Made by a program: the position numbers and the translations under genes
Assembly (NCBI GenBank): GCA_028714855.1
Contig: JAQTLP010000007.1
Span: 124,001-188,000, forward strand
Direction of reading: 5' to 3'
Length of the DNA: 64,000 nt
Origin: Phycisphaerae bacterium
Lineage (GTDB): Bacteria > Planctomycetota > Phycisphaerae > Sedimentisphaerales > Anaerobacaceae
Part shown: piece by piece, positions 49,271-58,010 of the stretch
Layout: every line of letters begins with the position of its first letter
How positions within the stretch are numbered: position 1 is the stretch's first letter
The notes under the pieces: generated by a model
What the model saw: the letters and a program-made list of their open reading frames with translations, nothing else
Databases searched by the model: none
What the model was told of the DNA's origin: nothing

Positions 49271-50152
49271 ATGATATTAGCTGACATTTATCAATTGTGG
49301 AATAGTGTGTGGCCTGCCGGCTTGATAACGCTCGGATTGGGAAGCGGCTTTGCTGTAGTGCTTCTGATAGCGAGTATAAAGCTTAAGGTCGAGGTCGACC
49401 CTAAGGTCGAACAAATCCGTGATGTCCTGCCGCACTTCGACTGCGGGGCATGCGGCTTTGCGGGCTGCAGTTCTTACGCGAAAGCGGTCGCTGAAACGCC
49501 GTCGCTGATAGGCTTATGTACGCCGGGCGGTACAAAAACATCGGCTAAAATCGCCGAGATACTGAACCTCCAAATCAGCGCTTCGGGACCGGCCAAAAAA
49601 CCGATTGTCCACTGCCGGGCACATACAGACGACAAGACCTTTTACGCAAAATATCAGGGGATACCAACGTGCACATCCGCAAACGCATTGGTCAATGTGC
49701 AGGCGTGCAAATTCGGCTGTCTCGGCTTCGGCGACTGCGTGGCGGCGTGCAGGTTTGACGCTCTGCACATAATCGATGACTTGGCCGCCGTCGATTACGA
49801 AAAATGCACCGGCTGCGGCGCATGCGCAAAAGCCTGCCCTCGCAACCTGATTGAAATGGTTCCATTTGCCTGTGAGAATATGATGACCGTCGCCTGCAAA
49901 AGCAAGGAGAGCGGCAAGGTGAGCCGCTCGATGTGCAAGGTCGGCTGCATAGGCTGCGGCCTGTGTGCCAAACAGACAGACATCTTCATTATCGAGGAAA
50001 ACTTGGCACGATTGGATTACAGCAAATTCCAGCCCAGTGAGAAGACCGAAGCCGCCATGGAAAAATGCCCGACCTGCGTAATTGTATTTCGCGGCCCAAC
50101 CGCCCCGCCGCCTCGCCAGCCTGGCCAAAAACCTGCTGCTGTAACCGCTTAA
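49271..50152 (+). CDS. rnfB: Rnf complex subunit RnfB (ferredoxin-interacting)
   Basis: 293 aa. A membrane helix (~15-37), the 4Fe-4S motif HFDCGACGFAGC...LCTPGG (~55-86), then ferredoxin-type clusters: CKFGCLGFGDCVAAC (~140-154), CTGCGACAKAC (~178-188), and a third partial motif CKVGCIGCGLCAKQT (~221-235) where the usual last Cys appears replaced. It takes electrons from ferredoxin. The end is Pro-rich. It is the last gene of the rnf operon; the convergent apbE stop is one base away. Confidence 0.93.
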   Translation: MILADIYQLWNSVWPAGLITLGLGSGFAVVLLIASIKLKVEVDPKVEQIRDVLPHFDCGACGFAGCSSYAKAVAETPSLIGLCTPGGTKTSAKIAEILNLQISASGPAKKPIVHCRAHTDDKTFYAKYQGIPTCTSANALVNVQACKFGCLGFGDCVAACRFDALHIIDDLAAVDYEKCTGCGACAKACPRNLIEMVPFACENMMTVACKSKESGKVSRSMCKVGCIGCGLCAKQTDIFIIEENLARLDYSKFQPSEKTEAAMEKCPTCVIVFRGPTAPPPRQPGQKPAAVTA

Positions 50153-50153
50153 A

Positions 50154-51200
50154 TCAATCTATAAATTTCTCTGCGCCGCTGGTTTTTATGACTTTATACT
50201 CCGGCGGCGAAGTTATTAAAATCGCCTCCGCATCCGGTATTGTCTCGATTAAGGCGAGCCCTTTTTCCCTGCCCATTACGCTTACCGCCGTCGATAAGGC
50301 ATCTGCGTCAGCTGCACTCGGGCAAATAATAGTAACGCTCGCCAAGCTCTCGCTGCTGTGCCCGCTTTCAGGGTTAATTATGTGGCTGTACTTTTTCCCT
50401 CCTATCGTAACAAATCGATGATAATGGCCGCTGGTAGCAACGGCCGAGTCAGTCAGCCGGAGGATAAATAAAGGTTTGCCTGCATTCATAACATCATTCG
50501 CGACAGGGTCTTGCAGGCCGATTCGCCAGATATTTTGGCCTGCCGGCGGTGAACCAAAGCATCGGATTTCGCCGCCGATATCGACCATTCCCCCTGCCGC
50601 CCCGCCCTTTTGCATCGCCTCAACCGCCTTATCAATTGCGTATCCTTTTGCTATCCCGCCCAAATCCACTCTCATTCCCTTTGCCGCAAAGCGAACGCTC
50701 CTTTCGTTCGCGTCTCGTATAAGTTTATCGCAGCCGACCTTCGAGTGAACTCGCTGCAGCTCTGCGTCGGAAGGTAGAGAATTCGCCTCTTCCGCCGAAT
50801 GCCAGAGGTCCACCAAAGGCCCGACGGTAACATCGAACGCCCCGCTGCTGAGTTTGCTGAACCTGACGCTTTTTTCGATTACTTCGTATGTCGATTTACT
50901 GACCCTAACCGCCCGCGCAAATCCGTCCCTGTTCAGCTCGCTTATTTCCGAATCGCTTTTGTGGTAGTTCATCAGCTTCTCGACTTCTTTGATTTCCGCA
51001 AAGGCATCTTCGATACACCCCTTAGCTGTGTTTGAATCAGCCGCGACGGCAACGACCCTCGCAAATGTCCCCATCACCTCGCGCATACCGCTGTCAGCAT
51101 CGACTCGGCCGGCATTCTTGTCAGGGGCAAAGAAATACAGCGCCGCCGCCAAAAAGGCAAAAACAACAATCTCAATCGCAATCCTGCTGTTCCTGTTCAT
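50154..51200 (-). CDS. apbE: FAD:protein FMN transferase ApbE
   Basis: 348 aa. An N-terminal membrane helix (~7-25) anchors it outside the cytoplasm. MRVDLGGIAKGYAIDKAVE (~175-193), GGMVDIGGEIRCFG (~200-213) and HIINPESGHSSES (~270-282) are the family's FAD and Mg2+ sites. It transfers FMN to a Thr in target proteins. Standing end to end with rnfB and with RnfG/RnfD as obvious targets, it should mature the Rnf complex. No lipobox Cys is seen at the helix end, so it is membrane-anchored rather than a lipoprotein. Confidence 0.94.
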   Translation of the reverse strand: MNRNSRIAIEIVVFAFLAAALYFFAPDKNAGRVDADSGMREVMGTFARVVAVAADSNTAKGCIEDAFAEIKEVEKLMNYHKSDSEISELNRDGFARAVRVSKSTYEVIEKSVRFSKLSSGAFDVTVGPLVDLWHSAEEANSLPSDAELQRVHSKVGCDKLIRDANERSVRFAAKGMRVDLGGIAKGYAIDKAVEAMQKGGAAGGMVDIGGEIRCFGSPPAGQNIWRIGLQDPVANDVMNAGKPLFILRLTDSAVATSGHYHRFVTIGGKKYSHIINPESGHSSESLASVTIICPSAADADALSTAVSVMGREKGLALIETIPDAEAILITSPPEYKVIKTSGAEKFID

Positions 51201-51253
51201 AAAAATCCTTTCAACATAAGCTTTTTGATAATTGATAATTGAGCAATAATCAA

Positions 51254-51282
51254 TAGAAAATAATCGATAATCACTCTATAAT
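51254..51282 (+). promoter_or_regulatory. Promoter giving a leaderless mRNA for the radical SAM gene
   Basis: TAGAAA (51254-51259), 17 bases, then a perfect TATAAT (51277-51282). The GTG start codon at 51289 is seven bases after the -10, so transcription and translation should start at almost the same base. No ribosome-binding site precedes the GTG. Confidence 0.55.
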
Positions 51283-51288
51283 GCCCCT

Positions 51289-53028
51289 GTGAATAAAAAA
51301 GAAATCATAATACTGGATGAGCAGGTTGGCCGGGAATTCCTCCCGTTTGTTCGCGGGCCGAGCAGATATATCGGCGGCGAAGTAAACCAAATCAAAAAAG
51401 ACCTCACACAGTGCGGCCTTACCGTTGCGCTCTGCTTTCCCGATATATATGAAATCGGAATGAGCCATACCGGCCTGGCGATAATCTATGATATCCTTAA
51501 CACCCTCGACGGCGTGGCCGCCGAGCGCGTCTTTGCGCCGTGGGTTGATGCGGAAAAAATCCTTCGTGACAAAAAAATCCCGCTGTTTAGTCTCGAATCA
51601 AAAGCTGCGTTAAAGAGTTTCGATATTGTCGGCTTCAGTCTGACCAATGAGCTTTGCTACACCAATGTGCTTAATATGCTTGACCTCGGCGGAATCAATA
51701 TCCGTAGCTCTGCCCGCGATGAAAACGCTCCCGTAGTAATCGCCGGCGGAGGAATGGCTAATTGCTGCGAGCCGATGGCTGACTTTATCGACCTGTTCCT
51801 GCTTGGCGAAGGCGAAAACGCCGTCGTGGAACTGGCCGAGCTTGTAAAATCCGGCAAGCAGGCTGGAACGCCCAAAAAAGAAATCCTCGCCAAAGCCGCT
51901 GAAAAATTCGACTGGGCATACGTGCCCTCTCTTTACAACTCAAACCCTAAAAAACTAAACAACGCCGTTGTCGAGGATTTTGAAAACGCCCCTGTGCCTC
52001 TTAAGCCAATCGTCCCATTCACCCAGGCTATTCACGAGCGAATCAGTGTCGAGATTATGCGAGGCTGCCCCGGCAGATGCCGATTCTGCCAGGCCAGCTT
52101 CTGCAGAAGGCCTATCCGATACCGCAGCGTCGAAAGAATCGTAAATATCGCCAAGGCCTGTTACCACGCGACCGGCTTCGACTCTGTAGGCCTGCTTAGT
52201 TTATCAACAGCCGATTATCCGGACATCGAAGAATTAATCGCTAAACTCAATGAGTATTTCCGGGATAAACACGTCGGCCTTTCCGTGCCGAGCCTGCGCG
52301 TTGATAAGCAGTTAAAGCTGCTGCCGGCATTGATGACCTCGGTGAGAAAAGGCGGATTGACAATCGCCGTCGAGGCAGCAAGTGAAAAATTAAGGCTGAT
52401 TTTAAATAAGCCCCTGAAAGACGAGGATTTGTTCGCAGCCGCGGAATCGGCATACAGAGCAGGCTGGCATCGGCTGAAACTGTATTTTATGGTTGGTCTG
52501 CCCGGCGAAACTGAAGAAGATATTAAGCGGATTGTCGAATTATCGTACCAATTGGCAAAACTGCGGAGCAAGGTCGATGGCAGGATGGGGGAAATCAATG
52601 TTACCGTAAGCTGGCTTGTTCCTAAGCCGCACACGCCTTTCTGCTGGCTGGCGCAAAAGCCCAAGGCGTATTTCGAGCAGGCAAAACAGTTAATTCTCGA
52701 TGAGAAAAGAAGACTGCGGGCGAAAATGGTGCAGTTTAAATTCCACAACATTGATTGCAGCGTTCTCGAATCGGCAATCGGACGTGGCGATAGGCGGCTG
52801 GCCGATGTCATCGAAGAAGCTTGGAAAAACGGCGCCAAATTCGATTTGTGGGATGAATATTTTAATCCCGCTGTATGGCAGGCGGCTTTTGAAAAATTCG
52901 GTCTTGATATCGACACGGCAGCGCAAAAACAATTTGACACAGAAGAAATCCTCCCCTGGGAGCACCTCGGCGGGCCGGATAAGAAATCCCTGCTGACCCA
53001 TTTCAATGACGCGATGAGCAAGGTGTAA
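51289..53028 (+). CDS. B12-binding-domain radical SAM protein (TIGR03960-type)
   Basis: 579 aa. An N-terminal cobalamin-binding-like domain (~45-180, with SFDIVGFSLTNELCYTNVL and GGGMANCCEPMADFIDLFLLGEGE) precedes the radical SAM domain, whose cluster motif is EIMRGCPGRCRFCQASFCRR (~254-273, C-x3-C-x2-C). TVSWLVPKPHTPFCWLAQ (~441) is typical of the TIGR03960 family. In many bacteria this unit is paired or fused with a DUF2344 protein; none follows here. The reaction is not established. The start GTG is supported by the -10 box spacing, not by a ribosome-binding site. Confidence 0.85.
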   Translation: MNKKEIIILDEQVGREFLPFVRGPSRYIGGEVNQIKKDLTQCGLTVALCFPDIYEIGMSHTGLAIIYDILNTLDGVAAERVFAPWVDAEKILRDKKIPLFSLESKAALKSFDIVGFSLTNELCYTNVLNMLDLGGINIRSSARDENAPVVIAGGGMANCCEPMADFIDLFLLGEGENAVVELAELVKSGKQAGTPKKEILAKAAEKFDWAYVPSLYNSNPKKLNNAVVEDFENAPVPLKPIVPFTQAIHERISVEIMRGCPGRCRFCQASFCRRPIRYRSVERIVNIAKACYHATGFDSVGLLSLSTADYPDIEELIAKLNEYFRDKHVGLSVPSLRVDKQLKLLPALMTSVRKGGLTIAVEAASEKLRLILNKPLKDEDLFAAAESAYRAGWHRLKLYFMVGLPGETEEDIKRIVELSYQLAKLRSKVDGRMGEINVTVSWLVPKPHTPFCWLAQKPKAYFEQAKQLILDEKRRLRAKMVQFKFHNIDCSVLESAIGRGDRRLADVIEEAWKNGAKFDLWDEYFNPAVWQAAFEKFGLDIDTAAQKQFDTEEILPWEHLGGPDKKSLLTHFNDAMSKV

Positions 53029-53122
53029 CGGATAGTCGCTGGTCGCCAGTCTATAGTCGCTAGTTGATTGAATCCGGCAAAGCCGGGGGTTGTTTTAATA
53101 GGCCCTTCGACTTCGCTCAGGG

Positions 53123-53155
53123 CAAATTTACCAGCCATACAGGCTGGTAAATTTG
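53123..53155. repeat. Perfect 14-bp hairpin
   Basis: CAAATTTACCAGCC pairs with GGCTGGTAAATTTG around the loop ATACA. It lies about 95 bases downstream of the radical SAM stop and could stop transcription, but no long T-run follows. Confidence 0.7.
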
Positions 53156-53180
53156 GCTTTGTTTGGGTTTGTTTTGAGTA

Positions 53181-53310
53181 GTTCATAGTTCGTTGTTTGT
53201 AGTTGTTAGTACTTGTTAATACTACGGTTACGGCAATTTTTGGCATTTCTAAAATTGGCTTTGTTTTGCATAATTTTATTTGTTCATAGTTCATTGTTCG
53301 TAGTTGATAG
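53181..53310. repeat. Diverged 29-base direct repeats
   Basis: Positions 53181-53209 and 53282-53310 both read GTTCATAGTTC-TTGTT-GTAGTTG-TAG with three differences. They are separated by 72 bases of AT-rich sequence. Confidence 0.65.
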
Positions 53311-53577
53311 AAAATCTCCGTGGCCGCCAAAGGCAGACAACAGACGCAAGACTCCAGACACCAGACTATAAAAAGTTAAAATTTAAGTCATAAACGAATC
53401 CTAAACTGACAAATCACAGATGGGACAGAATGCGTCCCTTATATAATTGGAGGGACTTGCGCGATTGATGCGAAAACTCGACTCCGCCTGAGGCGGATAA
53501 ATCTCGTAACTCGATGTGGGGAAAGGAGTAAAAAAATTCTTGAAAAATGGATTTTAGGGGTTTAGGTACCAACGTTT

Positions 53578-53772
53578 TTGATTGAAAAAAGACAGCGGTT
53601 AGCATTCGGCATACAGCGTACTGTAAAAGAAGATTTAATCGTGGATGACGAGGGAAATTTTGGCGTTGTAAAAGAATGCAGTTTGGGTAGAATTACAAAA
53701 CAAGAAAAAAGAGGGACTATGGCAACAGGAATAGTAGAATCCGTTGAAGATGACTTTTATTCGTCATATTGA
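53578..53772 (+). CDS. Possible small protein upstream of the NucS-like gene
   Basis: 64 codons from a TTG, with a charged composition (IVDDEGNFGVVKE in the middle, ESVEDDFYSSY at the end) and AT-rich codons like the next gene. It stops 34 bases before the NucS-like gene. No good ribosome-binding site precedes the TTG. Could be an immunity-like or regulatory partner, or chance. Not recognised. Confidence 0.33.
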   Translation: MIEKRQRLAFGIQRTVKEDLIVDDEGNFGVVKECSLGRITKQEKRGTMATGIVESVEDDFYSSY

Positions 53773-53806
53773 AAGTTAGTATCAACTGTAAAGGAGATGC
53801 GGCACA

Positions 53807-54511
53807 ATGGAATATAACAGGAATTTTTCTTTTTACGATGCGTATGATTTTCTTTCACAAAACGGGCTCTCGCAAGAAAGTGATGAAATAAAAAACTCAT
53901 CAGATAAATTCAAATCTTATACAAGCACGCTAAAACGAGCAAAGATCATTGTTCTTGTCAGGGGCAAGAAACTACTTGACGAATTTTGCAAATCAGTTTG
54001 GCAATCCGGACTTACTGATAAGGGGAAGAGCAGAATTAGATTTTTTGAAAATCTTGTAGAAAGGTTTAATGCTGAGAGTGTAGAAGACGAGAATGAAGAA
54101 GAAATAGCAGCAGAAGAAAATGAGTTTGCTTATGAAAATGACCTTCGCAATTATCTTGTGAGAAATCTTTCGGTAATTGAGAAGGGACTCAAAATCTATG
54201 AAGCGCAAGACAAAACGACGGGAGAAGAATTTTTTGTTCCAGGCACATCACGAAGGATTGATATCTTGGCAAATGACAAGGATGGTAACTTTGTTGTAAT
54301 TGAACTAAAAGTAAGCCGTGGTTATGAAAAAGTTGTCGGGCAGACTCTTTACTACCAATCAATGACAAAAACACATTTCAATCAACAAAAGGTTAGAGCA
54401 ATAATTATTGGGAGAGAAATTACACCCGAGTTGAAAGCAGCAACGCAATTTTTGCCTGACTTTGAGTTATTTGAGTATCAACTTTCATTGACACTGAACA
54501 GAATAAAATGA
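53807..54511 (+). CDS. NucS/EndoMS-like PD-(D/E)xK nuclease-domain protein
   Basis: 234 aa. The C-terminal half resembles NucS: EFAYENDLRNYLVRNL (~110-125), RRIDILANDKDGNFVVIELKVS (~148-169) with the D...ExK catalytic triad, and GQTLYYQSM (~178-186) with the conserved Gln. The N-terminal ~105 residues (acidic, helical, with DENEEEIAAEENEF) replace the usual N-terminal DNA-binding domain. AAGGAG precedes the ATG. Codons are AT-rich compared with neighbours and the gene sits among repeats and remnants, so it was probably acquired. Could be a defence or repair enzyme, or a restriction-like orphan. Confidence 0.72.
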   Translation: MEYNRNFSFYDAYDFLSQNGLSQESDEIKNSSDKFKSYTSTLKRAKIIVLVRGKKLLDEFCKSVWQSGLTDKGKSRIRFFENLVERFNAESVEDENEEEIAAEENEFAYENDLRNYLVRNLSVIEKGLKIYEAQDKTTGEEFFVPGTSRRIDILANDKDGNFVVIELKVSRGYEKVVGQTLYYQSMTKTHFNQQKVRAIIIGREITPELKAATQFLPDFELFEYQLSLTLNRIK

Positions 54512-54541
54512 AAATGTATATTAAGAAATAATCTCTAACAA

Positions 54542-54643
54542 TTATTTTTTCGGCATGGTTATAGTAAATGTTGTGCCCTGATTGGTCTGAGAATCGAGTG
54601 TGATTGAACTGTTGTGGGCGGCCATGCCGTGGTAAGGCCACTT
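54542..54643 (-). pseudogene. C-terminal remnant of a sensor histidine kinase
   Basis: Read on the minus strand: KWPYHGMAAHNSSITLDSQ then TNQGTTFTITMPKK and a stop. The H-G-x...I-x-(L/V)-x-S-x-x-x-x-G-T-T-F-T-I-T-x-P pattern is the G2 box and end of a HATPase_c domain. The rest of the kinase is missing upstream, where REP-like sequence begins. It is a stub left by deletion. Confidence 0.55.
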
Positions 54644-54756
54644 TCTGATTGTGCGACTTAAGAGTCGCCGTGCCGGCGACTGCTAAACGAGTGCGAAGTA
54701 ACCCACCGGCCCCCGTCTGCGCGGGGGTAAACTCTAAGCCGGGGGCTTTCGGATCT

Positions 54757-54784
54757 GAGATTGCCGCGCTGCGCTCGCAATGAC
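54757..54784. repeat. REP-like element, inverted relative to 38061-38092
   Basis: GAGATTGCCGCGCTGCGCTCGCAATGAC, with ATTGC/GCAAT arms around a GC-rich centre. Reverse-complemented it starts GTCATTGCGAG and ends GGCAATCTC like the element at 38061. A further stem CCCCCG/CGGGGG lies at about 54711-54728. Confidence 0.6.
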
Positions 54785-54788
54785 AAGG

Positions 54789-55478
54789 TCACTCTTTTTT
54801 CTTTTCGGAGTGCAAATCGATTCCGACCTGGCCTTTTGCTTCCCTAAAGTCCACGATAATCTTGACTGCCTCTTCCGGCTCATCGACGACCGTGAATACC
54901 TTGAGGTCTTTGGGGGAAATGTAATGATGCTCTTTAAGCATCTGTTTCTTCATCCAGTCAATAAGGCCTTGCCAATAGTCGCTGCCCATCAGAATCACGG
55001 GGAAGGACGCCTGTCTCAAAGTCTGAATCAGGACAAGGGCCTCGGTAAATTCGTCCATAGTTCCGAAACCGCCGGGGAACGCTATAAAGCCGTGTGCGTA
55101 TTTAAGGAACATCACTTTACGGCAGAAGAAATACCTGAAATGCAGCGAGAAATTCTGGAACTTATTCGGTATCTGCTCTTTGGGTATTTCGATATTGAGG
55201 CCGATGCTTCTACCGCCTGCTTTTGCGGCCCCTTTGTTGGCCGCCTCCATAATCCCGCCCCCGCCGCCGGTTATTACGGAAAAACCGGCCTTGACTATTT
55301 CCGAAGCTGTTTTTTCAGCGAGCTTATAATACCGGCTGCCCGGCTTTGTGCGGGCCGAGCCGAAGAACGACACCGCCGGCCCAAGAGTGGCAAGCTCATC
55401 GAATCCTTCCACAAACTCGGCCATTATCCGGAATATCCGCCAGAGGTCTTTTACCGGGCTTTCAGTAATTTTCATCAT
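54789..55478 (-). CDS. LOG-family protein (TIGR00730-type Rossmann fold)
   Basis: 229 aa. The signature PGGFGTMDEFTEALVLIQT (~134-152) contains the PGG-x-GT-x-x-E motif of LOG proteins, and GGGGGIMEAANKGA (~68-81) is the nucleotide-binding loop. Family members are phosphoribohydrolases that release bases from nucleoside 5'-monophosphates (cytokinin-type activation); many are mislabelled lysine decarboxylases. It is the last gene of the bamD-like to LOG minus-strand run. Confidence 0.88.
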   Translation of the reverse strand: MMKITESPVKDLWRIFRIMAEFVEGFDELATLGPAVSFFGSARTKPGSRYYKLAEKTASEIVKAGFSVITGGGGGIMEAANKGAAKAGGRSIGLNIEIPKEQIPNKFQNFSLHFRYFFCRKVMFLKYAHGFIAFPGGFGTMDEFTEALVLIQTLRQASFPVILMGSDYWQGLIDWMKKQMLKEHHYISPKDLKVFTVVDEPEEAVKIIVDFREAKGQVGIDLHSEKKKE

Positions 55479-55501
55479 AGGAAACTATCCTTAAAAATCT
55501 T

Positions 55502-56191
55502 TTACCACAAAGCAGGGTTATTCGCAGCGGGGCAGAATTTCGCAATCCGGCAGTTTTCACAATCTGGCCTGCGCGCCTTGCAAATATTTCGCCCGTGGAA
55601 AATCAACAGGTGGCTGAATAATGTCCAGCTCTTCTTAGGTATTATTTCGGCCAAATCGAATTCGAGCTTTACCGGGTCGCTGTTCGCGGAAAGCTGTAAT
55701 CGGCGGCTAAGGCGGATAACGTGCGTATCGCAGGCGATAGCGGGGATTCCGAAGGCATTGCCCAATACGACGTTGGCGGTCTTTCTGCCCACGCCCGGCA
55801 GCGTTATAAGCTGCTCCATTGTGCCGGGGACTTTATTATTAAATCGCTCGATTATCGCTTTGCAGCTATTCTTAATGCTAATTGCCTTATTATGGTAGAA
55901 GCCTGTGCTTTTGATGTCGGACTCGATTTGCTTTATGTCGGCTTTGGCCCAATCGGCGGCGGACTTATATTTTTTGAACAGGTCGCCCGTTACGATATTG
56001 ACACGCACGTCAGTGCATTGTGCCGAAAGAATAGTCGCTATCAGAAGCTCGAAAGGATTTTTAAAGTTAAGGGCGGTCTTCGCATCAGGGTACATTTTCT
56101 TCAGTATGGGCAGAATTTTTCGCACTCTTTCCGCAGCTTCGGATTTATCAACTTTTACCTTAGCTTTTTTTGCTGCAGTTTTGCCGGCCAT
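55502..56191 (-). CDS. nth: Endonuclease III (DNA glycosylase/AP lyase)
   Basis: 229 aa. Base-excision repair enzyme for oxidised pyrimidines. The helix-hairpin-helix LPGVGRKTANVVLGNAFG (~137-154) carries the catalytic Lys, and ACDTHVIRLSRRL (~159-171) the catalytic Asp. The 4Fe-4S loop CKARRPDCENCRIAKFC (~205-221) has the right C-x6-C-x2-C-x5-C spacing. A Lys-rich N-terminal extension of about 20 residues precedes the core. It lies eight bases after dsbD. Confidence 0.95.
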   Translation of the reverse strand: MAGKTAAKKAKVKVDKSEAAERVRKILPILKKMYPDAKTALNFKNPFELLIATILSAQCTDVRVNIVTGDLFKKYKSAADWAKADIKQIESDIKSTGFYHNKAISIKNSCKAIIERFNNKVPGTMEQLITLPGVGRKTANVVLGNAFGIPAIACDTHVIRLSRRLQLSANSDPVKLEFDLAEIIPKKSWTLFSHLLIFHGRNICKARRPDCENCRIAKFCPAANNPALW

Positions 56192-56199
56192 AGGATTTC

Positions 56200-57975
56200 T
56201 CAGGGCAGTTTTTCCAAAAGCGTCTTTAGTTCATCGCCAAAGGTCTTGTCGCGCCATCGAACGGGCTCTTTTTGGCCGGGCAGGAACAACATACTTACCG
56301 GCACGCCGGGTTCGTTATAGATATCTTTAAGGGCTTTTGTCGCAGGATAATCTTTTGCAGTCGTATCGGCCTTTACGGCGACGACGGCTTTTTGCTTTAT
56401 CAAGTCGGCAATATCTTTTCGTTCATAGACCAGTCGCTCCACGGCCTTGCAACTAAGGCACCAGTCAGCAGTGAACTTAATAAGCACGGGTTTATTGTCG
56501 GCAATGGATTTTTCAATAAAGCCAGCGTCATATACTTTCCAATCTACCAGAGGTTTTGCCGGGGCGGACAACAGCCAGAAGCCGGAACTGACAGCAAGCA
56601 ATATCGCGACTATCCGAACGATGATTTTGTTCGCAGTTTTGGAATCGAAATTTACCCAGCCGCCCCACATCCAGACACAGAATGCAAGAATGACGGAATA
56701 AAAGAGCAAGCCAGTCCGGCGCTGCTGCGGCGATATCGTTATCATCCAGAGAGCAAAACCGAGCAGGATAAAGCCGACCGTTTTTTTGAAAATATCCATC
56801 CATTTGCCGGGTTTAGGCAGACTATCGAGCAGGCCCGGAATCGAAACCAAAACCAGATACGGGACAGCCATTCCTATGCCTATAGCCATTATCGCGGCGG
56901 CGGCAGGCAGCAGGGGCTGGGCCTGCGCCCAGGCAAAGGCGGCGGCCAATATGCCGAAGCTGCACGGAGTGCTTAATACGGCCGCCAGGAAACCCATTCC
57001 TATAGTGCCAGCGGAACCGCTGCCGGTTTTGCCTGATACTGAGGCGGGTAAAACGAAGCTAAAAGCATCGAACATAAATAAAGCCAGTACAACAAGGATC
57101 AATGCCAATACCGAAACAAACGTCGGGTCGCGCAACTGGTCGCCCCATTGCAGGGTCCGGCCGTAAGCGACGTGAAGAACAATATTGGCAACCACAAGAC
57201 AGGCGAAAAATAATAATATCCCGAGGCAGAAAGAAAGGCCTGCCGTCAGCTTTGCGCCTTTTCGCGATTTGGCCTGTTCCACGATGCGCAATACCGCCAG
57301 GGGCAGCACAGGCCAGACGCAAGGCATAATATTCAGAGACAATCCAGCCAAAAACGCCAGGCCAAGCGCAAACCATAACGAATAACTTGCCACTCCGCCC
57401 GGCAAAACAGATTCACCCTGCCCTGCCGCTTCCGGCAGGATAAATTCGGCATCGCCCATCGGCGAATCAGCGATTTTGACATCGGTGCTCAATTGGCCGA
57501 AATCCGGCATGCGGCATTGAACATCGGAACAAACCGCCCCTTTAATACTAATCTGGACGACAACATCAACTGATTTGCCATCTTTTAAGGCGAGATCAGA
57601 AACGCTAAAAGGCAAAAATACCGTGAACTCGTTACTGAAAACATCGAGATTTTTATCCGAGCTTTTGTCAAAATACGAATGCGGTTTGGGAAACATCGGC
57701 TCAGAAAAACTTAAGTACTGTTTCGAAGACGGCGTAAGCTCGAGATTCACGCCCCCCGGCGCAGACTCGGCTGACGCATAGAAATGCCAATCTTTTTTCA
57801 GCTTGAAATGAACTGCCATCGCAGATTTACCGTTCGGGGCAACAACTTCGTGCTGCTTCTGGATAGAAATGGCAACAACATCGGTTTTAATAACGCCGCT
57901 ATCCGGCGGTGCAGCAAGAGCATTGGCAACGAAGAATAAAATCAAGCACAGAAAGACAACTGCTTTTTCCCGCAT
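56200..57975 (-). CDS. dsbD: Thiol:disulfide interchange protein DsbD
   Basis: 591 aa. A signal peptide (1-21) is followed by a periplasmic alpha domain (~25-180), eight membrane helices with the paired Cys MPCVWPVLPL (~216-225) and STPCSFGILAAAF (~336), and a C-terminal thioredoxin-like domain with FTADWCLSCKAVERL (~500-514). It passes electrons from cytoplasmic thioredoxin to periplasmic partners. In this operon it stands between ftsH and nth. In an anaerobe the partners may be cytochrome or metal-centre maturation factors. Confidence 0.92.
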   Translation of the reverse strand: MREKAVVFLCLILFFVANALAAPPDSGVIKTDVVAISIQKQHEVVAPNGKSAMAVHFKLKKDWHFYASAESAPGGVNLELTPSSKQYLSFSEPMFPKPHSYFDKSSDKNLDVFSNEFTVFLPFSVSDLALKDGKSVDVVVQISIKGAVCSDVQCRMPDFGQLSTDVKIADSPMGDAEFILPEAAGQGESVLPGGVASYSLWFALGLAFLAGLSLNIMPCVWPVLPLAVLRIVEQAKSRKGAKLTAGLSFCLGILLFFACLVVANIVLHVAYGRTLQWGDQLRDPTFVSVLALILVVLALFMFDAFSFVLPASVSGKTGSGSAGTIGMGFLAAVLSTPCSFGILAAAFAWAQAQPLLPAAAAIMAIGIGMAVPYLVLVSIPGLLDSLPKPGKWMDIFKKTVGFILLGFALWMITISPQQRRTGLLFYSVILAFCVWMWGGWVNFDSKTANKIIVRIVAILLAVSSGFWLLSAPAKPLVDWKVYDAGFIEKSIADNKPVLIKFTADWCLSCKAVERLVYERKDIADLIKQKAVVAVKADTTAKDYPATKALKDIYNEPGVPVSMLFLPGQKEPVRWRDKTFGDELKTLLEKLP

Positions 57976-58010
57976 ATAAACCTTAGAAGAAAACAGTAAA
58001 CGAATCGCTC

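Larger units (their letters stand above)
53029..53577. other. 549-base repeat-rich intergenic region
   Basis: No convincing gene. It contains a CCCTTCGACTTCGCTCAGGG-type element (53103-53122), a 14-bp perfect hairpin and a pair of diverged 29-base direct repeats (listed separately). The wording suggests remnants of mobile or REP-type sequence. It lies between the radical SAM gene and the NucS-like island. Confidence 0.5.

Noticed and set aside
54780-55898. 372-codon plus-strand ORF
   Set aside because: Lies opposite the LOG and nth genes, both with clear catalytic motifs; no motif in the plus frame.
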